Below, one piece after another: positions 27,491 to 35,693 of a stretch of 64,000 nucleotides of DNA; position 1 is the first letter of the stretch, and the number at the start of each line of letters is the position of its first letter. The stretch spans positions 124,001 to 188,000 of the forward strand of contig NZ_JANUXZ010000005.1 of the NCBI RefSeq assembly GCF_024834055.1, read 5' to 3'. The stretch comes from Corynebacterium sp. ES2730-CONJ (GTDB taxonomy: Bacteria > Actinomycetota > Actinomycetes > Mycobacteriales > Mycobacteriaceae). Made by a program: the position numbers and the translations under genes. The notes under the pieces were generated by a model. It did not search any database, was not told the origin of the DNA, and worked only from the letters and a program-made list of their open reading frames with translations.

Positions 27491-28403
27491 GTCGGATAAA
27501 TCGTTCCTTGCGCCCTAGACGGTGAAGTTTCAGCCACTTTTTAAAGCCCGTAAGATCGCGGCGTTGCACAAGGAAAAACCAGCCGAAGCGAGCATATTCC
27601 TGCGGCAAAAGCCGCCGCATCCCAGGCTGATTCATTAGATAGCCACGATTGCGGTAGGTGAAAAAGCGTTTATGTTCATTATCGGGATACTGCGTGTGCA
27701 TCCGTCCGCCCAAAATGGGCTTAAATTCTGCCGCCCCGTCGGGGTGTAGATAGGCGGTTGTTAGGCAGGTACCAAAGCGTAGCCCAGAGCGCGCTAATCG
27801 ACGGTGGTATTCTACCTCGTCGCCCCGAATGAACAGCCGCAAATCTGGAACCCCGATAATCTCCATGGCCTCGGCGGAAATAAGAGCGCCATTAAAGAGA
27901 GAGGCAATCCCGGCAAGCATATCTGCCTCCGGATGATCGGGATCGACCAATTCGTGCCGATGACGGCGCCAACTGAGCCCGCGCCTTAAAGGAAAAGCCA
28001 GCTGATCGGGATGATCTTTGGTGCATACCACGGGGGAGACCTCAGCGAGTTGATGCCGCTCGGCACAGTGAAGCAAGGTGGTGAGCACGTGTTCATCGGC
28101 GGGATGCCCGTCATCGTCGGCGCACCAAATAGCATCTGCGCCTAGCGATAAGGCGTATAAGAAGCCGTAGGCGAAGCCTCCGGCCCCTCCTAAGTTGCGT
28201 TGAGAGGGAAGGTAGATTCCGCGTTCGCCAGCGATATCCATAAGCAGATCGGCTACCTCATCTTCGGCACCATTGTCTACCACGATAATCCAGTTCACTG
28301 GGGTGGTTTGATTCGCCACAATCTCTAAGGATTGGCGTAATAAATCAGCACGGTGGTGGGTGACAATAACGGCGGCAATTTTATCCTGCAAGCTCAATAC
28401 CAT
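27471..28403 (-). CDS. glfT1: Galactofuranosyltransferase GlfT1
   Basis: 310 residues, a GT2 enzyme that adds the first galactofuranose units to the decaprenyl-linked GlcNAc-rhamnose primer of galactan. AAVIVTHHRADLLRQSLE starts the Rossmann half. ADDDG at 95-99 is the metal-binding DxD, and LFIRGDEVEYHRRLARSG holds the catalytic base region. The conserved tail YRNRGYLMNQPGM follows. The gene sits between gtrA and the galactan exporter genes. The start codon lies inside an inverted repeat (28402-28433). Confidence 0.93.
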   Translation of the reverse strand: MVLSLQDKIAAVIVTHHRADLLRQSLEIVANQTTPVNWIIVVDNGAEDEVADLLMDIAGERGIYLPSQRNLGGAGGFAYGFLYALSLGADAIWCADDDGHPADEHVLTTLLHCAERHQLAEVSPVVCTKDHPDQLAFPLRRGLSWRRHRHELVDPDHPEADMLAGIASLFNGALISAEAMEIIGVPDLRLFIRGDEVEYHRRLARSGLRFGTCLTTAYLHPDGAAEFKPILGGRMHTQYPDNEHKRFFTYRNRGYLMNQPGMRRLLPQEYARFGWFFLVQRRDLTGFKKWLKLHRLGRKERFIRPSPEVL

Positions 28404-28433
28404 AAGGGATATTGTTGCATATCCATCCCTTAT
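28402..28433. promoter_or_regulatory. Inverted repeat over the glfT1 start codon
   Basis: ATAAGGGAT (28402-28410) and ATCCCTTAT (28425-28433) are perfect 9-bp inverted arms, 14 nt apart. One arm covers the glfT1 ATG. It could be an operator or an mRNA hairpin that hides the start. Confidence 0.45.
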
Positions 28434-28551
28434 GTCTATTGATTGACGGTTCGTTTATAGCAATGACTGCACCCTTGAGTGGGGAGCATGGCTCGGTTGA
28501 TAGACTAAGCAGACACAGCCCAAAAGAACGATCGGCAGAAAGCGAGACCAC

Positions 28552-28791
28552 ATGCGCGTACTCACAGGAGCAACCCTGATCAGCTGGATTTTAGTGGCCG
28601 TCGGGATGTATATCCGTTATAACTTTATGGAACCCGTCGGGGCCGGTGGAATGAGCCCTGCCATGACCGTGCTATTTTTTAGCATCCTAGGAATTAGTCT
28701 GGTATCCCTGGTTCTCACCGCCACTCTCATTGTCAGCCTATGGACTCTTTGGCGTCACCCCGAACGCTTTAAAGAAGAAAATAATTACTAA
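28552..28791 (+). CDS. Small two-helix membrane protein
   Basis: 79 residues with two membrane segments (about 8-22 and 39-66) and a charged cytoplasmic tail, RHPERFKEENNY. No family is recognised. TAGACT at about 28501 gives a possible -10 with a leader of about 40 nt and GAAAGCGAG before the ATG. The stop overlaps the convergent cyclase gene by 4 nt. Position inside the galactan cluster suggests a cell-envelope role, which is inference. Confidence 0.6.
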   Translation: MRVLTGATLISWILVAVGMYIRYNFMEPVGAGGMSPAMTVLFFSILGISLVSLVLTATLIVSLWTLWRHPERFKEENNY

Positions 28792-29525
28792 GAGATCAGC
28801 GCGATAGCTCGCGCTGGAAAACCGGTACCACCCAGAGGCTTAGGCCACGAGGCCCATAAAAGTCCACCGCGCGCCGGGAGCTTATCAAGGTTGGTGAGCA
28901 ATTCTATCTGCCACCGATCATGCGCCAAGATCGCATACTGGGCCGGCATCTCACCGCGGTCGACGAGGAATCCTGGATCAGTGTCAAAGGTTTCATGTCC
29001 GATGGCTCTAATACCGCGATGTTGGACTAGGAAATTAATGGCATCGACAGTCCACCCTGGACTATGGCGATGACCGTGGTTATCGAGACCTAGTAGTGCG
29101 TGCTGATCCGGCCAGCGCTTCGACCAGTCAGAGCGGAAAGCCACAAAACTATTCTCGGGAATCGGCCCATAGGTGGCCTCCCAGGAGACGAGCGTCTTTT
29201 TATCGAGCTGAAAATCCGGGTTCGTTTGTACGTCACGGTGATAATCTAGGACCACCAGCGGGCTGATCATATCATCGGTATCAATACGATCAACCGTGCG
29301 TCCAGATTGCAGAAAGTGTGCTGGAGCATCAATATGGGTTCCCCATTGTCCGACGAGACGGTACTGGGTAACTGCGTAGCCATTATCTGCAATATTTGTG
29401 ATCTCAGTGCGTTCTTCTACAGGATCGCCAGGGAAATGTGGCTGGGTGGGATAAAAGGTGTGGGTGAGATCCACCAAGTGGGCACAGCGCAGTTGGGCGT
29501 AGAGCTCCCACAGATCTTGGTTCAC
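28788..29525 (-). CDS. Cyclase family metal-dependent hydrolase (kynurenine formamidase-like)
   Basis: 245 residues. GQWGTHIDAPAHF contains the HxGTHxDxPxH-type metal motif of the cyclase family. LVDLTHTFYPTQPHFPGDP is the matching N-terminus, and the IGHETFDTD region completes the site. The family includes arylformamidases and polyketide cyclases; the substrate is not evident. The GTG start is 1 nt after the wzt stop, so it is translated with the galactan exporter. That link is unusual for this family. Confidence 0.83.
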   Translation of the reverse strand: MNQDLWELYAQLRCAHLVDLTHTFYPTQPHFPGDPVEERTEITNIADNGYAVTQYRLVGQWGTHIDAPAHFLQSGRTVDRIDTDDMISPLVVLDYHRDVQTNPDFQLDKKTLVSWEATYGPIPENSFVAFRSDWSKRWPDQHALLGLDNHGHRHSPGWTVDAINFLVQHRGIRAIGHETFDTDPGFLVDRGEMPAQYAILAHDRWQIELLTNLDKLPARGGLLWASWPKPLGGTGFPARAIALIS

Positions 29526-29526
29526 C

Positions 29527-30309
29527 TTAATCGCTTTGGCTCATGATGCGTCGCACATGATCGGCGGCTTCCTTGCCTTCATAGGCCTGGACAATCTCCG
29601 GGATGGGGCCTGCTTGGCGTAGTTGTCCGTGATCCACCCAGATGGCAGTATCACATAGCTGCGCTAGGAAATCATTGGAGTGAGAAGCGAAGACGAGGAT
29701 TCCTGAGCGCTCTACTAGCTCTTGTAAGCGAGTGCGCGCTTTGGCCATAAAGGCGGCATCAACGGCACCGATGCCCTCGTCGAGAAGCAAAATTTCAGGC
29801 TCGATAGAGGTAACGACGCCTAAAGCCAGACGGATACGCATACCTGTGGAGTAGGTGCGTAGTGGCATAGCGAGATAATCGCCGAGTTCGGAAAACTCCG
29901 CAATATCGTCCATCTTCTTACGCATTTGTTTGCGTGTTTGGCCAAGGAAAAGCCCACGGATCACGATATTTTCATAGCCTGAGATTTCTGGATCCATGCC
30001 CACCCCGAGATCAAAAACCGGGGCTACTCGGCCACGTATATGCGCGGAACCGCGGGTAGGTTCGTAGATGCCCGAAAGGAGACGGAGCAAAGTAGATTTG
30101 CCGGCGCCGTTATGGCCCACCAGACCCACGCGGTCGCCTTCTCTTAGGTGAAGATTGATATCGCGCAGGGCCTCAACCACCACCGTATTATTTTTATTGC
30201 GCCCAATCGCGCCACCAGCGGCACCGAGGAAGGCCTTCTTCATGGAGCGAGATTTGGCGTCGAAAATAGGGAAATCAACGCACGCATTATAAGTATCGAT
30301 GGAGACCAT
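29527..30309 (-). CDS. wzt: Galactan ABC exporter ATPase (Wzt-type)
   Basis: 260 residues. Walker A GHNGAGKST is at 65-73, the ABC signature is YSTGMRIRLALG, Walker B is ILLLDEG and the switch His is in FASHSNDF. The sequence lacks the long C-terminal sugar-recognition domain of some Wzt proteins, as does mycobacterial Rv3781. It powers transfer of decaprenyl-linked galactan across the membrane with the permease upstream. AAGGA precedes the ATG. The permease gene ends 57 nt before. Confidence 0.92.
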   Translation of the reverse strand: MVSIDTYNACVDFPIFDAKSRSMKKAFLGAAGGAIGRNKNNTVVVEALRDINLHLREGDRVGLVGHNGAGKSTLLRLLSGIYEPTRGSAHIRGRVAPVFDLGVGMDPEISGYENIVIRGLFLGQTRKQMRKKMDDIAEFSELGDYLAMPLRTYSTGMRIRLALGVVTSIEPEILLLDEGIGAVDAAFMAKARTRLQELVERSGILVFASHSNDFLAQLCDTAIWVDHGQLRQAGPIPEIVQAYEGKEAADHVRRIMSQSD

Positions 30310-30366
30310 GATCGTTGTCCTTATTGTTGTTATCTGGGGCAGCGCGGAGGTTCTAGTTAAGGGAGC

Positions 30367-31299
30367 CTAGACCCAGTAATTCACCCTAAAACGCCAGTAT
30401 TTCATGGCCAGCAGCGCCACGATAAGGCCTGTGGCGGTGCACGCGATGACAACCCACCAATGGTAGGCGGGTAGATCCGCACCAATTAAGGGGGCGCGCA
30501 CCACTTCCATATAGTGATATAGCGGATTAAGCTGCGCTAATTTTGCGCGCTCTGAGATGGTGCCACCTTGATCCTTCAAGGTCTGAGTCATCCACACAAT
30601 CGGGGTGATATAGAAGAGTAATTGCACTCCAGACTCCAAAAGGGGCGCTACATCGCGGTAGCGGGTTGCCACTATTCCGAAGAACATCGACACCCACACC
30701 CCATTAATAATGAGGAGCGCCATCGCAGGTAAGGCGAGCAGGAGGTCCCACCCCAAGGGGCGGGGAAATACCAGCATAAGGACGAGCCAGATCACCAGAT
30801 TGTGGGCGAGAAAAAGCGTCTGCTTCCACACAAGTCGGTATACGTGGACGGAGAGAGCAGAAGGGAGCTGCTTGATAAGGCCCTCATTGGTGATAAAAAC
30901 CTCGGCTCCATCCTTGATACAGCCCGAAATAAAAGTCCACATAATAAGGCCCACTGTCACGTGCGGGAGAAAAGTCGCTACCGGGATTTTAAAGAGCACA
31001 GAGTAGAGAAAACCGAGGGCAAGGGCCATCACACCGGTAGCAATCGTGATCCATAAGGGGCCTAAAACGGAGCGTCGATAACGCTGTTTAATATCCTGCC
31101 AGCCTAATTGCAGCCACAGCTCGTGCTGCTTAAAACCGCGCACCAGATCGTGCCACGCTGCACCGAATGTGCGCGAGTGCGACGGCTCTGGGTCGATACC
31201 GTCCGCTGCAGTTATTCGCTCAATCTTCGCAGCGATCAGGGGATCGGGGGTTGGTTGAGGGTGACTTGGGTTCGTGAAATTCTTGTCTTCGTGCTCCAC
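30367..31299 (-). CDS. wzm: Galactan ABC exporter permease (Wzm-type)
   Basis: About 310 residues with six membrane helices in the ABC-2 polysaccharide exporter layout. ELWLQLGWQDIKQRYRRSVLGPLW is the conserved amphipathic entry, and FLPHVTVGLIMWTFISGCI and YRDVAPLLESGVQLLFYITPIVW follow. The frame opens to 31428, which would cross the divergent gene. The GTG at 31299 has TAGGCT 8 nt upstream and no Shine-Dalgarno, so it is the likely leaderless start. Operon order is wzm, wzt, cyclase. Confidence 0.9.
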   Translation of the reverse strand: MEHEDKNFTNPSHPQPTPDPLIAAKIERITAADGIDPEPSHSRTFGAAWHDLVRGFKQHELWLQLGWQDIKQRYRRSVLGPLWITIATGVMALALGFLYSVLFKIPVATFLPHVTVGLIMWTFISGCIKDGAEVFITNEGLIKQLPSALSVHVYRLVWKQTLFLAHNLVIWLVLMLVFPRPLGWDLLLALPAMALLIINGVWVSMFFGIVATRYRDVAPLLESGVQLLFYITPIVWMTQTLKDQGGTISERAKLAQLNPLYHYMEVVRAPLIGADLPAYHWWVVIACTATGLIVALLAMKYWRFRVNYWV

Positions 31300-31408
31300 G
31301 AAGTATAAGCCTAGCTGGGCTGGTGCATAAGTTGAAAGTGACAGGCATACTATAGAGAAGGGTTTTGGCTTCGGTATACCGGTAGACGGTGGGAGATACG
31401 GTACTGTG

Positions 31409-32608
31409 ATGTTCGATAGCGCACGCATGAGGGGTTTATACCCATCTTTAGCGGATGGCTGGATCTATATGAATGCCGCCCAGCGCCCCCAAATTCCCGA
31501 ATCAGTCGCTAGCGCTACTGCCCGTGGTTTCCGCATGTCCGCGGTGATGGACTACGAAGAAAGCGCCTCCGGTTCTCATGGTCGCGCCGGCACCAGCGTT
31601 CGCTTCGGCGCCGATGGTTTGGAAAACAGTGCGCGCATCGCGGTGGCTGACCTCACCGGCACGACAGCTGACGCCATCATCTTTGGACCTAGCCTGCCTG
31701 TTCTATACGAACGTCTATCGCGTGCGGTGGAACCGCTCTTTCGCCGAGGCGGGGAGGTAGTTACCTCGAGATTTAATACTCACGCTATCACCGGTAGACC
31801 CACTATTGTTGCCGAGTCCGATTTAGGCACGGGAGAGGTACCTCCATGGCAATTTGCCACCCTCATTACCGGCTCCACCCGCCTGGTCTCGCTCATGAGT
31901 GCTCATCCGCTAACTGGCTCTATGCATGACCTGGTGCGCATGAGCGAGATTATTCACGCTACCTCCCGCAGTTGGTTGCTTGTCGACGCTACACCTACCT
32001 TGGGTTTTAGCTCCGTCACTTTCGAAGCTCTCGGCGCAGATATCATTGCGCTCGATTTGAGTGTTCTCGGGGGTCCTGCCCTATCCTGTCTAGCTTTTCA
32101 GCGTGCGAGCATGGTGCCGCGCCTTGCGGGGGATGTATTCATTAATGATGTCTCTTCAGCTTTGATGGCGGGAGTTATTGCGGCTATCGAGCACCTAGCC
32201 GATATGGAGGAGCAGGATCGCGGCTCCAGGCGGCGCCGTCTAGAGAGAAGTGTGTATTCTGCGGGGGAATACCTCACCGAATTAGGTCACTACCTCGATG
32301 ATTCCTTACAACATATAAGTAGCGTATACACCTTTGGGCTCAGTGGGGAGTTAGCTATGGGTTCGGTGGTGCCACGGCTTCCTCGTGCCACTTTTTGCAT
32401 TCCAGGTTTAAGCGCGGAAACAATCCATCAGTACCTGGTTGATAATCGCGTTGTGAGCACTCTGACCACGCATGACCCGCTGCTTGTAGCGATGGGCCTC
32501 AATCAGGAAGAAGGTGCTATTACGTGCAGTTTGGCTCCCTATAACACCAGGCACGATATTGATAGATTGGTCCAGAGTCTAGCTGCCCTCGTCGAGGGCG
32601 CCTGTTAG
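31409..32608 (+). CDS. Class V aminotransferase-like protein lacking the usual PLP lysine
   Basis: 399 residues of the class V (NifS-like) fold. WIYMNAAQRPQIP opens it, and LVDATPTLGF holds the Asp that contacts the PLP ring. Where the family normally has a His-Lys before a Gly-Pro (the Schiff-base lysine), the sequence reads ALDLSVLGGPALSC with no Lys. The mycobacterial gene at the same place, Rv3778c, is annotated as an aminotransferase of unknown role. It may be a non-catalytic or altered enzyme. TACGGT lies 6 nt before the ATG at 31409; an in-frame GTG at 31406 is less likely. It diverges from the galactan exporter. Confidence 0.75.
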   Translation: MFDSARMRGLYPSLADGWIYMNAAQRPQIPESVASATARGFRMSAVMDYEESASGSHGRAGTSVRFGADGLENSARIAVADLTGTTADAIIFGPSLPVLYERLSRAVEPLFRRGGEVVTSRFNTHAITGRPTIVAESDLGTGEVPPWQFATLITGSTRLVSLMSAHPLTGSMHDLVRMSEIIHATSRSWLLVDATPTLGFSSVTFEALGADIIALDLSVLGGPALSCLAFQRASMVPRLAGDVFINDVSSALMAGVIAAIEHLADMEEQDRGSRRRRLERSVYSAGEYLTELGHYLDDSLQHISSVYTFGLSGELAMGSVVPRLPRATFCIPGLSAETIHQYLVDNRVVSTLTTHDPLLVAMGLNQEEGAITCSLAPYNTRHDIDRLVQSLAALVEGAC

Positions 32609-32749
32609 AGGAACTACCCCTTAAAAGGGTTGATTTCTAGTATTGGATATTTTAATAAATAACTATCTCATTATGATACTGATAGCCCGTAGACAACGTC
32701 GAAAGTGTCTACGCGTCTTCAAATTTAACCTTCAAGCTTAGGAGCTCTC

Positions 32750-33106
32750 ATGAAGCGATTCTCTGCTGCCCTCATGGCTGCCGTTACCGCCTTGTCATTG
32801 TCCACTGCGGTGGCTCAGGCCAAGGATCAAACCTCTTCGACCATTTCGGATTACGAGACTGGGCGGTGGTTGATTGACAATGCCTCCAACCCTGATAATG
32901 TGCATCCCGGCTTCGGGTCCGCCATTGATGCATACGAGGACACTCCAGCAAACGCATGGGCGCTTAAGAGCTCGCTTAAGAATGATGCTGCTAATAATTA
33001 CCGGATCGGTACAACCTACACCATCCTCTGGGCTACCGGTCTGACGCTGAGTATTGCCTCCATTCTTGCGTACCTCGCCCGCGAAGCGGGATTACTGCCT
33101 AAATAG
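32750..33106 (+). CDS. Small secreted, membrane-tethered protein of unknown function
   Basis: 118 residues. A signal peptide of about 24 residues ends at VAQA. A short polar region follows (about 25-80), with a C-terminal membrane helix (about 87-112, TYTILWATGLTLSIASILAYLA). It has the two-hydrophobic-segment layout also seen at the N-terminus of the CAP protein at 8120, but no sequence match. TTAGGAG 6 nt before the ATG is a clear ribosome site. No family is recognised. The region before it (32609-32749) is AT-rich and contains TATGAT near 32671. Confidence 0.65.
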   Translation: MKRFSAALMAAVTALSLSTAVAQAKDQTSSTISDYETGRWLIDNASNPDNVHPGFGSAIDAYEDTPANAWALKSSLKNDAANNYRIGTTYTILWATGLTLSIASILAYLAREAGLLPK

Positions 33107-33233
33107 GAATTCGCAAAACTGACGAAGCCTTCGCTTAGCTCCTGGCAGCGTGTACTCTTTGAGAAAATCGCTACACGAAAAAAGCGAGGGCTTCTCGCGT
33201 GCCCCCATGCGGAAGGGAGCTCAAACGCGAGTT

Positions 33234-34193
33234 TTACGAAACTTCCAAAACAAGTTTGCCAGAAACTTCACCAGACTTAAGTAAGTCGTGTGCCCGTTGA
33301 GCCTCCTCGAGTGGGAATACTCGGTGAATATGATGAGTAATCACTTCTGACTCCAAAAGAGGCCAGATATGACGTGTGGTATCGGCGACAACCCGAGCCT
33401 TATCGGCGCGGTCGCGGGCCCGCAAAGCAGTAGCCGAGATACTGCCCCGCTTGGTTAAGAGCTTGCCAATATTGAGCTCACCTTTGACCCCACCCTGGAG
33501 CCCAATAATGACCATATGTCCATCAGGAGCAAGGGCGTCGAGATTAGCGTCAAGGTATTTTGCGCCCATGATATCAAGGATACGGTCGCAGGAATTCTTC
33601 AACTCGTGGGCGAAATCCTGCTCTTTATAATTGATGGTGATATCGGCTCCTAAAGAGCGACACAGTTGCAATTTCTCATCACTGCCAGCTGTCACCGCAA
33701 TTCGAGCCCCAATATGTTTTGCCAGTTGGATAGCAAAGGTGCCGATTCCCCCTGCGCCACCATGAATCAGAATGGTCTGTCCTTTTTCTAAGCCTGTTAA
33801 CATGCCGATATTCGACCACACGGTGGTTGCCACCTCTACTACTGCAGCCGCCTCAGCGAAACTATAACCCGCCGGAATTGGGAAGAGTTGACCTTCAGGT
33901 ACTGCCACATATTCGGCGTAACCACCACCAGCAAGCAAACACGCAACCTTTTCGCCCTTCTTCCTATGAGTGGTCCCAGGATCGACGATTTCTCCTGCGC
34001 ACTCCAATCCGAGGATCTCGGATTCCCCTGCAGGGGGTGGATAGTGGCCGGCAGCTTGCAAGATATCAGCGCGATTAACGCCTACCGCGCGCACCTTAAC
34101 AAGTACTTCTCCATCAGCGATACGGGGAGTTGGTGTCTCGAGGAGTTCGAGTTTTTTGGATTCTGTAATTGCGATAGCTTTCATAACAGTCAA
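33234..34193 (-). CDS. Zinc-type alcohol dehydrogenase-like quinone oxidoreductase
   Basis: 319 residues of the MDR superfamily, quinone reductase branch. GVNRADILQAAGHYPPPAGESEILGLECAGEI is the substrate-side signature, and ILIHGGAGGIGTFAIQLAKHIGARI the NADPH-binding loop. There are no structural-zinc cysteines, which fits zeta-crystallin/Qor relatives. It resembles the TIGR02824-type p53-inducible quinone reductases. In M. tuberculosis Rv3777, the same type, also sits next to the aminotransferase-like gene, so the cluster order is conserved. Confidence 0.88.
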   Translation of the reverse strand: MTVMKAIAITESKKLELLETPTPRIADGEVLVKVRAVGVNRADILQAAGHYPPPAGESEILGLECAGEIVDPGTTHRKKGEKVACLLAGGGYAEYVAVPEGQLFPIPAGYSFAEAAAVVEVATTVWSNIGMLTGLEKGQTILIHGGAGGIGTFAIQLAKHIGARIAVTAGSDEKLQLCRSLGADITINYKEQDFAHELKNSCDRILDIMGAKYLDANLDALAPDGHMVIIGLQGGVKGELNIGKLLTKRGSISATALRARDRADKARVVADTTRHIWPLLESEVITHHIHRVFPLEEAQRAHDLLKSGEVSGKLVLEVS

Positions 34194-34258
34194 GGCTACC
34201 GTAGATTATGCGTGTCCTTCAGAAAAGATGTATGATCTGGGAAGCGAAAAATCGCACT

Positions 34259-34343
34259 GGAGATGTGGCAGAGCGGCCGAATGCACTGGTCTTGAAAACC
34301 AGCGTTGGGAAACCAACCGGGGGTTCAAATCCCTCCATCTCCG
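34259..34343 (+). tRNA. tRNA-Ser(TGA)
   Basis: Acceptor GGAGATG pairs with CATCTCC. The anticodon loop is CTTGAAA with TGA, the variable arm is long (GTTGGGAAACCAAC) and the T-loop is GGTTCAAATCC. CCA is not encoded. Confidence 0.97.
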
Positions 34344-34351
34344 CAAGGAAA

Positions 34352-34382
34352 AAAACCCAGCTACCTCGTGTAGCTGGGTTTT
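34352..34382 (+). terminator. Terminator of tRNA-Ser(TGA)
   Basis: AAAACCCAGCTAC pairs with GTAGCTGGGTTTT around a 5-nt loop, right after the tRNA. Confidence 0.9.
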
Positions 34383-34404
34383 CTGCTGTCTAGCAGGGGT
34401 TATC

Positions 34405-34472
34405 GTCTCCTGTGAGGTATCTGCTGTTGTTCTCGTTTGTCTCCTGTGAGGTATCTGCTGTTGTTCTCGTTT
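34405..34472. repeat. 34-bp perfect tandem repeat, two copies
   Basis: The unit starts GTCTCCTGTGAGGTATCTGC and ends GTTGTTCTCGTTT; copies begin at 34405 and 34439. A third copy starts with GTCTC at 34473 and then breaks off. Near-identical GGCCCCAAAAT repeats follow at about 34493-34543. Confidence 0.85.
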
Positions 34473-35195
34473 GTCTCGAGAATGGCCCTAAGGTGGCCCC
34501 AAAATGACCCTAGTGGCCCCAAAATGGCCCCAAAATTAAACTGTCAAGAATCCAGCAGGAGCCCACACTCCGATGGCGAAAATCGACGCCACCCCTATAC
34601 AAAAAACTCATAGCCCGAAAACAGTGGGGTTGGTGGGAGTCTCCCTGCTACAGATTGTCTACTGCTTTCTGCTTTTCTTCTGATGTAGACCCCTCACCCA
34701 ATCCACCCTCGCCTGCTGTGTCCTGAGAGGTTATGTGCCCGCAAAGATATGCTGTTTTTTTCGATGGAACCTGCCGTCTACGAATAATCACGGTCGAAAA
34801 GATTAACTAGCTAGTGGGAGACGTACGAGCGAGGCGACGAGTGATTGCTATGTCCTCCGTGGTGAAAGTGGTATCCCCTTGAGGTGACCAATAACTCCTC
34901 TCCCATTTAATATCTGGCAGTATTTCTCATAAAATCAGGCCAACTCTTAAAAGGAGGCGAGCAATTACGAGTGGGCTAACGCATAAGATCCCGAACCTTG
35001 ATGTGGATTATAAATGCCTGGAAATCATCGCTCTGAAAGCCGCGAAATCAACGTAGTCATTTAGAATCTGAAGAAGCAGCCGCTGTCTGGTGTTTTTCCG
35101 TGGCAGGGTTACAATAGTCGCCAGTAGTTTACTTCGCGAAAGGGGTGTAATCCCAGCGGAGTGAAGAACTTCTGTGGCGCTGGAAAGGACAGTGT
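34473..35195. other. Gene-free stretch after tRNA-Ser(TGA)
   Basis: About 720 nt with no recognised gene. It holds GGCCCC-type short repeats near its start. An AAGGAGG at 34951-34957 precedes a 30-codon frame with no proper start codon. It may be the relic of an element that used the tRNA as a target, but no integrase or att duplication is seen. Confidence 0.45.
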
Positions 35196-35693
35196 GTGAG
35201 TCTGAAAAACGCAGACCTAAGTACGCAAGATAAAGTCTTGATTCGCACCTTCAAAGCGACGCTGTGGTTCAAGCTAATCTTGGGATTCTTCGAGCTTATC
35301 CTTGCCGCCCTGATCAAGGTCATTCCTGTGGAACGCTGGCGCGATATGGCTGAATGGCTCACCCGCGATCAGCTCCTCGCCGACCCCTCCGCTCCATTCG
35401 CGCGCGCGGTTATCAATAGCGTCGACAGTATTGACATCAGCACTCAGAACTATATCGTCTTCTATCTAGTAGTTCATGCGGTGGTGAAAACCATCCTGAT
35501 TGTGGCAGTTTTGCGCGGCAAATTATGGGCCTATCCTCTGATGATCGCCGTTTTAGTGGGCTTTGTAGTCTATCAAAGCTATGAGATGTATTTTGAGGTC
35601 ACTATTGGGCTGCTCACCCTGACTATTATCGATATCATCCTCATTTGGTTGACTATCCATGAATGGCGAATTAAGACGCGTTTGAAGTTCTAG
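35196..35693 (+). CDS. DUF2127-like membrane protein
   Basis: 165 residues with four membrane helices. FKLILGFFELILAALIKVIP at the N-terminus and YIVFYLVVHAVVKTILIVAVLRGKLWAYPLMI match the DUF2127 pattern; the function of the family is unknown. The GTG start follows AAAGGAC. The stop overlaps the convergent aminotransferase gene by 4 nt. Confidence 0.75.
   Translation: MSLKNADLSTQDKVLIRTFKATLWFKLILGFFELILAALIKVIPVERWRDMAEWLTRDQLLADPSAPFARAVINSVDSIDISTQNYIVFYLVVHAVVKTILIVAVLRGKLWAYPLMIAVLVGFVVYQSYEMYFEVTIGLLTLTIIDIILIWLTIHEWRIKTRLKF

Noticed and set aside
34964..35056. 30-codon frame after AAGGAGG.
   Set aside because: The codon at the right distance is ATT, not a normal start, and no homology is recognised; possibly a decayed small gene.
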